Source: Bacillota bacterium
Lineage (GTDB): Bacteria > Bacillota > UBA4882 > UBA8346
Assembly: GCA_023392595.1 (NCBI GenBank)
Contig: JAEVYU010000029.1
Location: 7,643-71,642, forward strand
Reading direction: 5' to 3'
DNA: 64,000 nucleotides
Part shown: positions 8,041 to 17,413 of the stretch, one piece after another
How the letters are laid out: each line of letters opens with the position of its first letter
How positions within the stretch are numbered: the stretch's first letter is position 1
The notes under the pieces: model-generated
What the model saw: only the letters and a program-made list of their open reading frames with translations
What the model was told of the DNA's origin: nothing
Databases searched by the model: none
Program-made: the position numbers and the translations under genes

Positions 8041-8676
8041 TTATTCCTCCCGATATAACACCACTCTAGCCGGACTGCCGTTTCCTTCCTGCAATTTTAA
8101 AGGCAAAGCCGCCATTTGATATTCACCGGCTTTAATTCCGGTAAGATTAATCCCTTCAATAATGATGATTCCCTTCCCCAGCAAGGCGTAATGAGCTTTA
8201 AAATCCTTACTGTCCACCGGATCAATGGTCAAATAATCAAATCCCAGGGTCCGGATGCCCGTATCCGCCAGGTATTCCGCGGCATCGGGCTTTAAATAAG
8301 TAAAGGCGGGCTCAAATCCCTTTTCCCCCAAAAGCGCCGAGTTTTTGGTCTTCAGTAAAACCCGATCTCCGCGATGGATATTGCATGCTTGAAGATGGCT
8401 TTTTCCGATAGCCGGCTCTTCCATAAACTCAAAAACCTTGGCAGTTCCGATGAGACAATCCAGTGGTATTTCCGGAATCGTCAATCCTTGATCGTAAAAA
8501 TGTTTTGGAGCATCGATATGGGTACCGGTATGATTTCCCATGGCGATATTGGAAAGATTCACGATGTCCCCTGCGGCAATGCTCATGGTTTGTTCGATCC
8601 TGACTTCCGGATCCCCCGGATAGACGATAATATCCGGAGTTATCGTTTGGCTGATATCAAAAAAAACTTGACTCAT
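8041..8676 (-). CDS. Cyclase family metal-dependent hydrolase (kynurenine formamidase-like)
   Basis: About 211 residues carrying the family metal motif NHTGTHIDAPKHF (near residue 47), an upstream 'YPGDPEV' and a C-terminal 'GIIIIEGINLTGIKAG'. Members hydrolyse amide or ester bonds using Zn or Mn; formyl-kynurenine is the best-known substrate, but nothing here shows a kynurenine pathway. The ATG at 8676 is chosen because GGAGG stands six bases upstream. It follows yebC, separated by a terminator. Confidence 0.8.
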   Translation of the reverse strand: MSQVFFDISQTITPDIIVYPGDPEVRIEQTMSIAAGDIVNLSNIAMGNHTGTHIDAPKHFYDQGLTIPEIPLDCLIGTAKVFEFMEEPAIGKSHLQACNIHRGDRVLLKTKNSALLGEKGFEPAFTYLKPDAAEYLADTGIRTLGFDYLTIDPVDSKDFKAHYALLGKGIIIIEGINLTGIKAGEYQMAALPLKLQEGNGSPARVVLYREE

Positions 8677-8707
8677 CATTTTCCTCCACTCAAAAAAATC
8701 CAGATGC

Positions 8708-8736
8708 AAGAAAAACTCCCGATGGGAGTTTTTCTT
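8708..8736 (-). terminator. Terminator of yebC
   Basis: A 13-bp perfect stem AAGAAAAACTCCC / GGGAGTTTTTCTT with a 3-base loop lies about 25 bases after the yebC stop codon. T-rich arms make it functional in either direction. Confidence 0.8.
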
Positions 8737-8760
8737 GAACCTACTCTAAAGATACCCCAA

Positions 8761-9507
8761 TTAATTTTCCGAATCCGGCAGTTCAAAATTACCGTACACA
8801 TTTTGAACATCATCGTTTTCTTCCAGGGCATCCACCAATTTGAGAAGCTGATCCGCCTGCTCGCTGTTGACCTCTACCGTGTTTTGAGGAATCATTGTCA
8901 GCTCCACGGATTTTAAAGGGATTTTTTTGGCTTCAAAAAATTTGCGGACTTCCTCCAAACTACCGGGATCGGTATAAATCTCATACAGCTCGTCCACAGT
9001 TTTCAGATCTTCGGCACCGGCTTCGATTGCCATCTCAAACATTTCTTCTTCGCTTTTACCGGAGGCTTCGACTTCCGCAGAGATCAATCCTTTGGAAGAA
9101 AATATCCAGCCCACGCAGCCCGCTTCGCCGAGATTGCCGTAGTTTCGGGAAAAGATATAGCGCATATCGCCGGCAGTACGGTTCCGATTATCGGTTAACC
9201 CTTGGACTAAAAGAGCGACACCTCCAGGGCCATATCCTTCATAAAAAACTTCCTCAAATAGGGCGGCGTCATCACCTTCACCCAATCCTCTTTTAATGGC
9301 CCGCTGGATATTGTCGTTTGGCATATTGATCGACTTCGCTTTTAATACCGCCAGGCGTAATCGGAAATTATGTTCCGGATCACCATTGCCTCCGGCTTTA
9401 GTCGCTACAATAATTTCGCGAGTGACTTTGGTAAACGAATTGGCTCGTTTAGAATCTGTAAGTTCTTTTTTTCGTTTGATTGTTGCCCATTTGGAATGAC
9501 CAGACAT
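8761..9507 (-). CDS. yebC: YebC/PmpR family protein
   Basis: A 248-residue protein beginning MSGHSKWATIKRKK, the invariant N-terminus of the YebC family, followed by 'AVLKAKSINMPNDNI' and 'YGPGGVALLV'. Members were called transcription regulators; recent work ties some of them to translation of proline-rich stretches. The ATG at 9507 is used because the family starts with MSGHSKW and GGAGG lies nine bases upstream. No RuvC or other usual neighbour follows; the gene is a single-gene unit ended by the hairpin at 8708-8736. Confidence 0.92.
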   Translation of the reverse strand: MSGHSKWATIKRKKELTDSKRANSFTKVTREIIVATKAGGNGDPEHNFRLRLAVLKAKSINMPNDNIQRAIKRGLGEGDDAALFEEVFYEGYGPGGVALLVQGLTDNRNRTAGDMRYIFSRNYGNLGEAGCVGWIFSSKGLISAEVEASGKSEEEMFEMAIEAGAEDLKTVDELYEIYTDPGSLEEVRKFFEAKKIPLKSVELTMIPQNTVEVNSEQADQLLKLVDALEENDDVQNVYGNFELPDSEN

Positions 9508-9621
9508 CAATGAGCGCCTCCTTCCGGTATATCCTTTAAAAGTATACCCGAAGAGCAGCTAGAGATCAAGAGAGTCGCAGAAAAAGTTCTCGGTTATTGC
9601 TTGAATATTCAATTACCGGGC

Positions 9622-10308
9622 TTATTTCTGACGAAAAGGCGAGCGAGCTACTTCTTTCTGCAAAAACTGATATAATCGCCATAGCAAACCGGCAATTAAC
9701 AAAAAAGCCAACAAAGAAGCGACCGGTCTGCGTAAAAACAACAAGAAGTCATATAAGCCATGACTAGCCCAAGCTAAAACAAAACCAATACCTAACGTTG
9801 AAAAAAGTTGGGTTCGAAATTTATATTGGGTAATATAAAAACCCATCCACCCGGTAAATGTGGCGTGAGCCAAAGTTGTAATGACGGCTCGAAGCGCGGC
9901 CACCCCAAACCCAAATGCGCTTGCCCATAATAAATTCTCCAAGGAAGCAAAACCAAGCCCTAAAGTAATCCCGTAAATAATTCCGTCGGCTGGTTCATTT
10001 AATTCCTGGTTGTTACCAATGAGCCACCATAAAAAACCCGTTTTCAGGCTTTCTTCGATCAATGCAATAACCAAAAAAGCCATCACTAAAAAAGACGGCC
10101 AATTGCCGGTACGCACTGCCGATAAAATCTGACCACGCCATAATTGTTCCAATAATCCGGCCGGGACGACCAAGATTAACCCTGTCAAAAAAATCTTGAT
10201 AACTAATTTTAAGGGTTCCGGTTCATATCGATCTTGTTTATAAAAGTACCATAACCATAAAAGGCCGGGACCAATCGAAGCGATGAGTAATAACAGCAAA
10301 CGCAGCAT
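9622..10308 (-). CDS. prsW: PrsW family intramembrane protease
   Basis: A 228-residue polytopic membrane protein with about seven to eight hydrophobic helices. It has the PrsW/CAAX-like metalloprotease residues: 'ALIEESLKTG' (the EE pair), 'LAHATFTGWMGFY' and 'WASHGLYDFLL' (the two His motifs). In Bacillus, PrsW cleaves the anti-sigma factor RsiW; no anti-sigma gene is adjacent here, so the substrate is unknown. GGAGG stands just before the ATG. Confidence 0.85.
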   Translation of the reverse strand: MLRLLLLLIASIGPGLLWLWYFYKQDRYEPEPLKLVIKIFLTGLILVVPAGLLEQLWRGQILSAVRTGNWPSFLVMAFLVIALIEESLKTGFLWWLIGNNQELNEPADGIIYGITLGLGFASLENLLWASAFGFGVAALRAVITTLAHATFTGWMGFYITQYKFRTQLFSTLGIGFVLAWASHGLYDFLLFLRRPVASLLAFLLIAGLLWRLYQFLQKEVARSPFRQK

Positions 10309-10454
10309 AAAGTACCTCCCATTCTTTAATAAACTTATTATGCCTGCCGGAATTCATTTTTCATACAAATTTTTTCCTGGGATTTTAGATAATCAAAAGC
10401 CATTTTTGATCCAAATTTAAATCATTAAAAATAATTAAATTTGAGAAATAAAAT

Positions 10455-10481
10455 AAACTGTTGACAAAAAATCAACAGTTT
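10455..10481 (-). terminator. Terminator of the acyl-CoA synthetase gene
   Basis: AAACTGTTGA (10455-10464) and TCAACAGTTT (10472-10481) form a perfect 10-bp stem. On the minus strand it is followed by ATTTTATTTC, about 45 bases after the stop codon. Confidence 0.75.
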
Positions 10482-10526
10482 ACTGAAATTACAACGAATC
10501 AAACCAAGGATTCATTTTACCCTTTT

Positions 10527-12194
10527 TTAATCGACGTGATCCTTCTCGCGAATTTCCACCCGGCGGATCTTCCCGCTGATCGTCTTGGGAAGTTCATCGA
10601 CAAACTCAATAATTCTCGGGTACTTATAAGGTGCGGTGACATTTTTAACATGTTCCTGCAACTCCTTAACCAAAGCATCACCCGGGGTATAATTTTTCGT
10701 TAGAACAATGGTCGCTTTCACGACTTGACCCCTGACCTCATCCGGCACGGCGGTCACAGCGCACTCCAAAACCGCGGGATGTTCCAAAAGAGCGCTTTCC
10801 ACCTCAAAGGGCCCGATCCGGTAACCGGAGCTCTTAATCACATCGTCGGTGCGGCCCACAAACCAGAAATAACCGTCTTCATCACGCCAAGCAGTGTCAC
10901 CGGTGTGGTAAAGTCCATCATGCCAGACGCTCTTGGTCAACTCAGAATCGCGGTAATACCCTTCAAACAGACCTACCGGGACCTTCTTGTCGGTTCTTAC
11001 CACTATCTCTCCGATTTCTCCAACTTCACAGGAACGCCCTTTTTCATCATAAATATCAATAATATCGATTTCGTAACCGGGCGAAGGTTTCCCCATGGAT
11101 CCCGGTTTGGGTTCTATCCAAGGGTAGGTTGCCAGGGTAACGGTAAGTTCGGTCTGACCATAGCCTTCCCGTAAACGAATTCCCGTTAAGCTCAAAAATT
11201 TATTATAGACTTCCGGGTTTAAAGGTTCACCGGCAACTGCGCAATATTTTAAATTGCTCAAATCATATTGAGTAAAGTCCTCTTTAATGAGATAGCGATA
11301 AATGGTCGGCGGCGCGCAAAAAGTAGCTATCTTATGCTTGGCAATCATATTCAACAGATCTTTCGGCACAAATTTATCAAAATCATAGACAAAGACCACC
11401 GCTCCGGCCAACCATTGCCCATACAACTTGCCCCAGACCGATTTGGCCCATCCGGTTTCGGATACTGTCAAATGAAGCTTGTCCTCTTCGACGCACTGCC
11501 AATATTTGGCTGTCACGATATGTCCTAAGGGATATATATAATTGTGGATTACCATTTTGGGATAACCGGTGGTACCTGAAGTGAAATATAACAACATCAC
11601 ATCATGATTTTGAGTCATGGCGGCGCCGGTCGGTTTGGTCCAATCTTCACTCGCCTTCTCCAATTCTTCGCTAAAGTTATACCAGCCTTCCCGGTTTCCA
11701 CCCACTAAAGCCTTATATTTCAATGACGGAGATTCACTCTGAGCCTCATCAATATGCTCGATGACTTCATCTCCGGCAACCGCAACCACCATTTTAACTT
11801 CCGCCGCGGTGTTCCGATAAACCAAATCCTTTTTCTTCAATAAATGAGTGGCCGGGATACAAACGGCGCCGATTTTATGCAATGCGATAATGGAAAACCA
11901 AAATTCGTAGCGCCGTCTCAAAATCAACATCACCGAGTCGCCTTTTTGAATTCCCACGGACCGAAAAAAGTTGGCTGCTTTATCACTGTAATATTTCATT
12001 TGCCCAAAAGTGAATGTAGCTTCGGTGCCTTTTTCATCGCACCAGACCATGGCAATTTTATCCGGAGATTTCCCTGCCCACTCATCTACAACATCGTAAG
12101 CAAAATTAAAATTTTCTGGAACCTTAACGTTAAAATTTTCCTGAAACTCCTCAAATGAATGGTAATCTTTCAAATCGATGTATTTTTCCAGCAT
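10527..12194 (-). CDS. AMP-forming acyl-CoA synthetase (medium-chain or acetyl-CoA synthetase-like)
   Basis: A full-length 555-residue ANL-superfamily ligase. Visible motifs are 'YFTSGTTGYPKMV' (ATP-binding P-loop), 'GYGQTE' (A5), 'YHTGD' (A7) and 'GRTDDVIKSSGYRIGP' (A8), with the catalytic Lys near the C-terminus in 'PKTISGKIRR'. It converts a carboxylate, ATP and CoA into acyl-CoA and AMP. It sits 47 bases downstream of an XRE-cupin regulator in the same direction, an arrangement often found for this ligase class in anaerobes, so the regulator probably controls it. Confidence 0.9.
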   Translation of the reverse strand: MLEKYIDLKDYHSFEEFQENFNVKVPENFNFAYDVVDEWAGKSPDKIAMVWCDEKGTEATFTFGQMKYYSDKAANFFRSVGIQKGDSVMLILRRRYEFWFSIIALHKIGAVCIPATHLLKKKDLVYRNTAAEVKMVVAVAGDEVIEHIDEAQSESPSLKYKALVGGNREGWYNFSEELEKASEDWTKPTGAAMTQNHDVMLLYFTSGTTGYPKMVIHNYIYPLGHIVTAKYWQCVEEDKLHLTVSETGWAKSVWGKLYGQWLAGAVVFVYDFDKFVPKDLLNMIAKHKIATFCAPPTIYRYLIKEDFTQYDLSNLKYCAVAGEPLNPEVYNKFLSLTGIRLREGYGQTELTVTLATYPWIEPKPGSMGKPSPGYEIDIIDIYDEKGRSCEVGEIGEIVVRTDKKVPVGLFEGYYRDSELTKSVWHDGLYHTGDTAWRDEDGYFWFVGRTDDVIKSSGYRIGPFEVESALLEHPAVLECAVTAVPDEVRGQVVKATIVLTKNYTPGDALVKELQEHVKNVTAPYKYPRIIEFVDELPKTISGKIRRVEIREKDHVD

Positions 12195-12241
12195 GGTGTG
12201 AGCCTCTCCTTATCATCAATATCGTGTAGGCGTGGGTTATT

Positions 12242-12796
12242 TTATAAGATAATTGCCAAAAATTTTACCGTTTTGCCGTTTAGGGCTTTCATTCCATGGT
12301 CAATAGTGGAATCGTAAAAAAGCGAATCCCCTTCGTTCAGAATCAATTCATGTTTTCCAAGGACGATTTTAAGAGTGCCTTCCAAAACATAATCAAATTC
12401 TTGGCCCGGATGATTATTTAAATGGACCGGCGCGTCTTCTGGTTCGGGTTCAACTGTAACCATAAATGGTTCGGCTTTTTTGTGAATAAAGTTTAAAGCC
12501 AAATTTTGATACTGATAATCTTGGCGTCTCTCAACGGAAATCCCTTTACCATTACGGGTTAAGGCATAACTATGCAAATGGGGATCCTCTCCGGTAAGCA
12601 GCGCCGTCAATTCAATATTAAAACGTTGCGCCAAGATATAAAGTACACTGGCGGGAATATCGACATTACCGCTTTCATATTCCTGATATAACTCCGTAGA
12701 AATTTTTAAAGTTTTAGCCATATCATCCATACTAATACCCGTGATATCCCGCAAACCTTTTATCCGTTCGGCGATTTCTTTAATGGTTTCTTCCAT
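12242..12796 (-). CDS. XRE-family regulator with C-terminal cupin domain
   Basis: About 184 residues. An N-terminal helix-turn-helix (near residues 5-60, 'ISMDDMAKTLKISTELYQEYESG') is joined to a C-terminal cupin barrel (near residues 115-184, 'HPGQEFDYVLEGTLKIVL' and 'EGDSLFYDSTIDHGMKALNG'). Such proteins sense a small ligand through the cupin and repress or activate the adjacent gene. The ATG at 12796 is selected because GAAAGGAG precedes it by about ten bases. It is the first gene of a two-gene unit with the acyl-CoA synthetase. Confidence 0.85.
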   Translation of the reverse strand: MEETIKEIAERIKGLRDITGISMDDMAKTLKISTELYQEYESGNVDIPASVLYILAQRFNIELTALLTGEDPHLHSYALTRNGKGISVERRQDYQYQNLALNFIHKKAEPFMVTVEPEPEDAPVHLNNHPGQEFDYVLEGTLKIVLGKHELILNEGDSLFYDSTIDHGMKALNGKTVKFLAIIL

Positions 12797-12958
12797 TCCG
12801 ACATTACTCCTTTCGGTCAATCTGTTCTTTAAGAAATGGGAGCCTTTTAATGAACCATTGTTTAAATTGGAGAATCCAATTATTCTGTAATATTGTATTA
12901 CATATTCAAGGCTAATTAAAAGAACTCCTCTTTTTTGTTCATAAAAACTTATTTTAAG

Positions 12959-13546
12959 TCATTTTTCAATCTGGGGGGTGATTTTACTCCATAATTTGTC
13001 AATTCCCTGTTTATTAAGGGTCGAGAAGCCGATGATTTCAATTTGGTCTGGAAAATTCAAGGCGTTCTTGATCTCAAATAACTTACCGTTGAGTTGACTG
13101 CGGGGTATTTTATCGGTTTTTGCCGCGACAACAAGAAAAGGTATTGAATGGCTTTGAATCCATTCAACCATCATTTGGTCATGTTCGGTTGGGGTGTGCC
13201 GGCAATCCACCGCCATAACAATCAATTTCAACTGGGCGCGCGTTTCTAAATATTGAGTAATCATCTGATCCCACGATGACTTTTCGGAAAGAGAAATTTT
13301 CGCATAGCCATATCCAGGCAAATCAACAAAATAAAACCGCCCATCAATATTATAAAAATTGATTCCCCTGGTTTTACCGGGTTTTGCTCCCACATAGGCC
13401 AAATTTTTTTTGCCAATGAGGCTATTAATCATAGATGATTTACCAACATTGGAACGACCCACAAAAGCGATTTCCGGTAAATGAACCGATGGATACTGAT
13501 CAGGTTTTACAGCAGTACATTCATATTCAGCATTTCTAGCCCGCAA
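12959..13546 (-). CDS. engB: Ribosome biogenesis GTPase EngB/YsxC
   Basis: A 195-residue TrmE-Era-EngA-like GTPase: G1 GRSNVGKSS (near residue 30), G2/G3 'PGKTRGINFY' and DLPGYGYAK, and G4 'AAKTDKI'. It acts in late 50S subunit assembly and is normally essential. A TTG start at 13546 is supported by AGGAG eight bases upstream; no in-frame ATG occurs before the conserved core. It lies 110 bases after the phosphatidyltransferase gene, probably in the same transcript. The usual neighbour lonA is absent. Confidence 0.93.
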   Translation of the reverse strand: MRARNAEYECTAVKPDQYPSVHLPEIAFVGRSNVGKSSMINSLIGKKNLAYVGAKPGKTRGINFYNIDGRFYFVDLPGYGYAKISLSEKSSWDQMITQYLETRAQLKLIVMAVDCRHTPTEHDQMMVEWIQSHSIPFLVVAAKTDKIPRSQLNGKLFEIKNALNFPDQIEIIGFSTLNKQGIDKLWSKITPQIEK

Positions 13547-13655
13547 AGTTTATTCTCCTAAAAGTTTAATTCGGTACTCACCAATTGACACCATTATCAT
13601 TCCATATTCTATCTTAAAAAATATGTTTTTTGGCTGTTTCCTATACAAGGGAAAA

Positions 13656-14189
13656 TCATTGTTCCTTTTGTTTCATCCGGACAAAAGCTTGATAATAAGT
13701 AAACAAGGCGTATATTGAATCGGCAATGGCCACACCGATGAAAATCATTCCTAAAATAGGCTTTATAAAAAATGATGCAAACCCAATGAAAAAAATTACC
13801 GTCGATAATTTGCCCCAAAAATTGGAGGGTATTAACTGGCGCCATTTCCGTAATAACACAAACCCTGCCAAAATTTGAAGCCCTTCTTTGACTAGGTAAA
13901 CCAAAACCATCCAAACCGGCAGCCCCCACCAGGTCAGTCCCAGTAATGTCCCAAATATCACCAGCTTATCAGCCAAAGGGTCAAGGGCTTTTCCTAATTC
14001 ACTGACTTGATGGAGGGACCTGGCTACCCATCCATCGGCTATATCAGTACACCCTGCCAAAAGTAACATCATTACCACACAAAAGGCGGAAGAAGATGAA
14101 TGGTTGGTCAATTGCCAAAAAATTAATGGCGCCAATATAAAGCGGATCGAAGTAATATAACAAGCTAAATTCATGAACATCAACTTCAC
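13656..14189 (-). CDS. pgsA: CDP-alcohol phosphatidyltransferase (PgsA-like)
   Basis: A 177-residue membrane protein with the CDP-alcohol phosphotransferase signature D-G-x2-A-R-x8-G-x3-D-x3-D, read here from 'DIADGWVARSLHQVSE' into 'LGKALDPLADKL' (near residues 48-75). About five membrane helices surround it. It probably makes phosphatidylglycerol-phosphate from CDP-diacylglycerol, though cardiolipin-type or other head groups are possible. Its ATG overlaps the stop of the GGDEF gene by four bases (ATGA), so the two are translationally coupled. Confidence 0.85.
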   Translation of the reverse strand: MKLMFMNLACYITSIRFILAPLIFWQLTNHSSSSAFCVVMMLLLAGCTDIADGWVARSLHQVSELGKALDPLADKLVIFGTLLGLTWWGLPVWMVLVYLVKEGLQILAGFVLLRKWRQLIPSNFWGKLSTVIFFIGFASFFIKPILGMIFIGVAIADSIYALFTYYQAFVRMKQKEQ

Positions 14190-15733
14190 TCCCCAATCTC
14201 CATTTCAACAACTCGCACACAATTCCGGCCCGCGTGTTTTGCCAGATATAAGGCTTCGTCGGCCTTTTTAAATAAATAATCCACGTTTCCCTGAATAGCT
14301 TGAGGAATACTGGTAATACCGAAACTGATTGTTACCATAATCACACGTTCATTCAAACAAATCGGCTTATCAATGATTTGACGTACCCGTTCGGCGATTT
14401 CCAACGCCTGTTCCTTCCTTGTTTCCGGTAATAAGACTGCAAATTCTTCCCCGCCGATACGTCCCAAAATATCGGTTTCCCGGAGACCGCTGCGAATTTT
14501 TTGGACGATGGTTTGCAGGGTAAGATCGCCTGTTGGGTGACCCAGTGTATCATTGATTTGTTTAAAATGATCAACGTCAATAAAAATAACCGAAACCGGC
14601 CTTTTTAATCTTGCCAGCCGGTTGTTTTCATCACGACACCTTTCCATAAAAGCTCGTCGATTATAAACTTGCGTAAGTTCATCAATGGCCACCAATTGTT
14701 GAAGTTTATCAAGAAGCAAAACTTGATCCGTAATATCTTTGAAAATAATGGCTTGTCCTACAGCCACACCTTTATGATTTAAAATTGGCACCAGTCTGGA
14801 CTCGTAATATTCCAACTCATCCGATTGCGGAATTTGCAGTGTCGTATATTCGCTCCGGCTCGCAATTTGATTGATCAATAAAGGATAATCCCTTAATCCC
14901 TCAGAAATATGCCGGCCCAATTCAATAGGGGTCAATATTTCAGTCAGAGCCGGGTTATAGTCAACAATCCGGTCCTGAATATCCAAAACAAGTAGACCAT
15001 CCCGCAGACTTTGAAAAATTTTATCTCTGGCAATGGGCTCCAGATTTAGCATCTGATAACGAAAAACACCCAACCCCAACATTAACCCGGTTAATGTTAA
15101 GGCAAAAGGTGTTAAATCTAAATGCCACGGACTATACCCGCTTAAAAAAACCAACTGTGCTGTCCAGGGTATAATCATGCAAAGAACGATAATAATGACC
15201 TGACGGCGAAATAATGATTTTTTCCCAGAACTGAATTTAAGCAATAAACCAATGCCCATAAGGCAAGCAAAGTCTAAATAAATCATAAAAAACCAAAACC
15301 ACAACCCCTTGGTTGTCTCAAACCTGGTAAATGGTCCTTCTGTTCCAATTGTGATGCTTTGATAATAAAAGCCATGATAATTGGTAACACTAAAAAAAAC
15401 TGTCAAAATAGGTATAATAAATAATAACCCAATATTTTTTTTGGTTAGCCATTTATCCATCCCGATATATTGGACAACGGAAATAATCCACAAAGGAGGT
15501 ATTAATGAAATATCAATCAATTGAAATTTAAACCAAAACAACATCGCCGGCACAGTCTTACTGGTTAACTGGAACAAATAACTCACAGTGTATAAAGTGA
15601 CAACAGCCAATAATATACTGAAAGTTCTGATAGAAGATGCTTGGCCCCTCGAATTGCTGTATATTGCAAATACACCTGTAGTGAAGCTGGATATGATTAA
15701 AATCCCAAAACATAAAATCTCTAACCATTGCAT
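14186..15733 (-). CDS. Membrane diguanylate cyclase (7TM sensor, PAS, GGDEF)
   Basis: A 515-residue protein. The first 225 residues hold about seven membrane helices of the 7TM histidine-kinase-type sensor. A PAS-like domain follows (near 235-345, 'LVLDIQDRIVDYNPAL'), then a GGDEF domain with active GGEEF and an RETD inhibitory site five residues before it, so c-di-GMP synthesis with product feedback is predicted. Linkage to pgsA by a 4-base overlap, and 20 bases behind guaB, which supplies guanine nucleotide, makes an unusual but sensible transcript. Confidence 0.88.
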   Translation of the reverse strand: MQWLEILCFGILIISSFTTGVFAIYSNSRGQASSIRTFSILLAVVTLYTVSYLFQLTSKTVPAMLFWFKFQLIDISLIPPLWIISVVQYIGMDKWLTKKNIGLLFIIPILTVFFSVTNYHGFYYQSITIGTEGPFTRFETTKGLWFWFFMIYLDFACLMGIGLLLKFSSGKKSLFRRQVIIIVLCMIIPWTAQLVFLSGYSPWHLDLTPFALTLTGLMLGLGVFRYQMLNLEPIARDKIFQSLRDGLLVLDIQDRIVDYNPALTEILTPIELGRHISEGLRDYPLLINQIASRSEYTTLQIPQSDELEYYESRLVPILNHKGVAVGQAIIFKDITDQVLLLDKLQQLVAIDELTQVYNRRAFMERCRDENNRLARLKRPVSVIFIDVDHFKQINDTLGHPTGDLTLQTIVQKIRSGLRETDILGRIGGEEFAVLLPETRKEQALEIAERVRQIIDKPICLNERVIMVTISFGITSIPQAIQGNVDYLFKKADEALYLAKHAGRNCVRVVEMEIGE

Positions 15734-15753
15734 TTCGAAACACTCATTTCAAA

Positions 15754-17211
15754 TCAATCAACCGAATAATTAGGTGATTCCTTAGTGATCTGCACATCAT
15801 GGGGGTGGCTTTCCCGAAGTCCCGCTGAAGTTATCCTTACAAACTTGGTCTTTGTTTTTAAGTCTTCAATGGTTTTACACCCGCATAATCCCATGCCGGA
15901 ACGGAGGCCGCCAATTAACTGAAATACGGTTTCCGAAAGGGAGCCCTTAAAAGCGACCCTGCCTTCAATGCCTTCCGGAACAAGTTTTTGTTGGCCTTCC
16001 TGGAAATAACGATCCTTGCTTCCTTGGCGCATGGCGGCAATAGATCCCATGCCGCGGTAGACCTTAAAACTTCTTCCCTGGTAAATTTCCATTTCGCCCG
16101 GGGACTCTTCGGTCCCGGCAAAGAGGCTGCCCAGCATTACCGTATCCGCACCCGCGGCAATTGCTTTGGTAATATCGCCGGAGTATTTTATGCCTCCATC
16201 ACTGATGATTGGAATATTATATTTTTTGGCCGCCTGGGCGCAATTATTCACGGCGGTAATCTGGGGTACTCCGATACCTGAAACAACTCGGGTCGTACAG
16301 ATTGAACCTGGGCCAATCCCCACTTTTACCGCGCTGGCCCCGGCTTCTATCAAATCGACGGTTGCTTCCGCAGTCGCCACATTCCCGGCGATAATATCGA
16401 TACTTGGAAAACTCATCCGTAACTCCTTTACTGCCTGCAATACATTTGCGCTATGTCCATGGGATGAATCCAGGGCAATCACATCAACTCCCGCATCGAT
16501 TAAAGCGCCTGCCCGTTCGATGGTTCCACTGATGCCTACGGCCGCACCTACACGGAGTCTGCCTTTACTATCCTTGGCCGAATTGGGGTATTGTAGAGTT
16601 TTTTGAATATCTTTCGTGGTGATTAAGCCCTTCAATATATAATCTTGATCAACCAATGGGAGTTTTTCGATGCGGTATTTCTGGAGAATAGCCTTGGCTT
16701 GTTCATGCGTGGTGCCGACTTGGGCGGTGATTAGGTTATCTTTGGTCATCACATTTTTAATGGGCTGGTCAAAATTGGTTTCAAAACGTAAATCGCGGTT
16801 GGTGAGAATCCCGACTAATTTTCCATCTTCAGATGTAATGGGTACTCCCGAGATACGGTAATGTTCCATCATTTTCAGAGCATCGGAAATTTTATTATCG
16901 GGATGCAAAAAAACCGGGTCAGTAATAATCCCATGTTCAGAGCGCTTGACTTTATCAACTTCTGTAACCTGTTGCTCAATGGACATGTTTTTATGGATTA
17001 TTCCCAACCCGCCTTCTCGGGCTATGGCTATAGCCAATCTTGCTTCGGTCACCGTATCCATGGCTGCGCTGATTAATGGAATATTTAAAGTAATATTTGG
17101 AGTCAGTTTGGTGCTCGTCATGACTTCATTCGGAAGAACATCCGATTTTGCAGGAACTAATAAAACATCATCAAATGTGAGAGCTTCGTCCAAAAACCGA
17201 TTATTCAACAA
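15754..17211 (-). CDS. guaB: IMP dehydrogenase
   Basis: A 485-residue IMPDH: N-terminal 'LTFDDVLLVP' and 'ISAAMDTVTE', a CBS pair (near residues 95-205), and the catalytic loop GPGSICTTRVVSGIGVPQ with the active Cys, followed by 'DGGIKYSGD' and the flap 'GMGSIAAM'. It oxidises IMP to XMP, the committed step to GTP. A TTG start at 17211 is supported by GGGAG eight bases upstream. It heads the guaB-GGDEF-pgsA-engB direction group. I see no purine riboswitch in the 200 bases upstream. Confidence 0.95.
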   Translation of the reverse strand: MLNNRFLDEALTFDDVLLVPAKSDVLPNEVMTSTKLTPNITLNIPLISAAMDTVTEARLAIAIAREGGLGIIHKNMSIEQQVTEVDKVKRSEHGIITDPVFLHPDNKISDALKMMEHYRISGVPITSEDGKLVGILTNRDLRFETNFDQPIKNVMTKDNLITAQVGTTHEQAKAILQKYRIEKLPLVDQDYILKGLITTKDIQKTLQYPNSAKDSKGRLRVGAAVGISGTIERAGALIDAGVDVIALDSSHGHSANVLQAVKELRMSFPSIDIIAGNVATAEATVDLIEAGASAVKVGIGPGSICTTRVVSGIGVPQITAVNNCAQAAKKYNIPIISDGGIKYSGDITKAIAAGADTVMLGSLFAGTEESPGEMEIYQGRSFKVYRGMGSIAAMRQGSKDRYFQEGQQKLVPEGIEGRVAFKGSLSETVFQLIGGLRSGMGLCGCKTIEDLKTKTKFVRITSAGLRESHPHDVQITKESPNYSVD

Positions 17212-17413
17212 AAATTCACTCCCCTGGAAGTCTAAAAATTATTTCCTATATTTTATCATAGAAAATTGTTTTTTCAAGTAAAAGATAGAGGAACGATGAA
17301 AAACTTTTGCGATAAACTTTTCAAATTTGAAAAGCCCTATCCTTTACTTCCAAGTTAGGGAGTGTTTCCATCATGGATCATTGGACTTGTGAAGAACACT
17401 TTACGGGCCAATT

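Noticed and set aside
17212..17413. Purine riboswitch before guaB
   Set aside because: The conserved three-way-junction loop sequences are not present.
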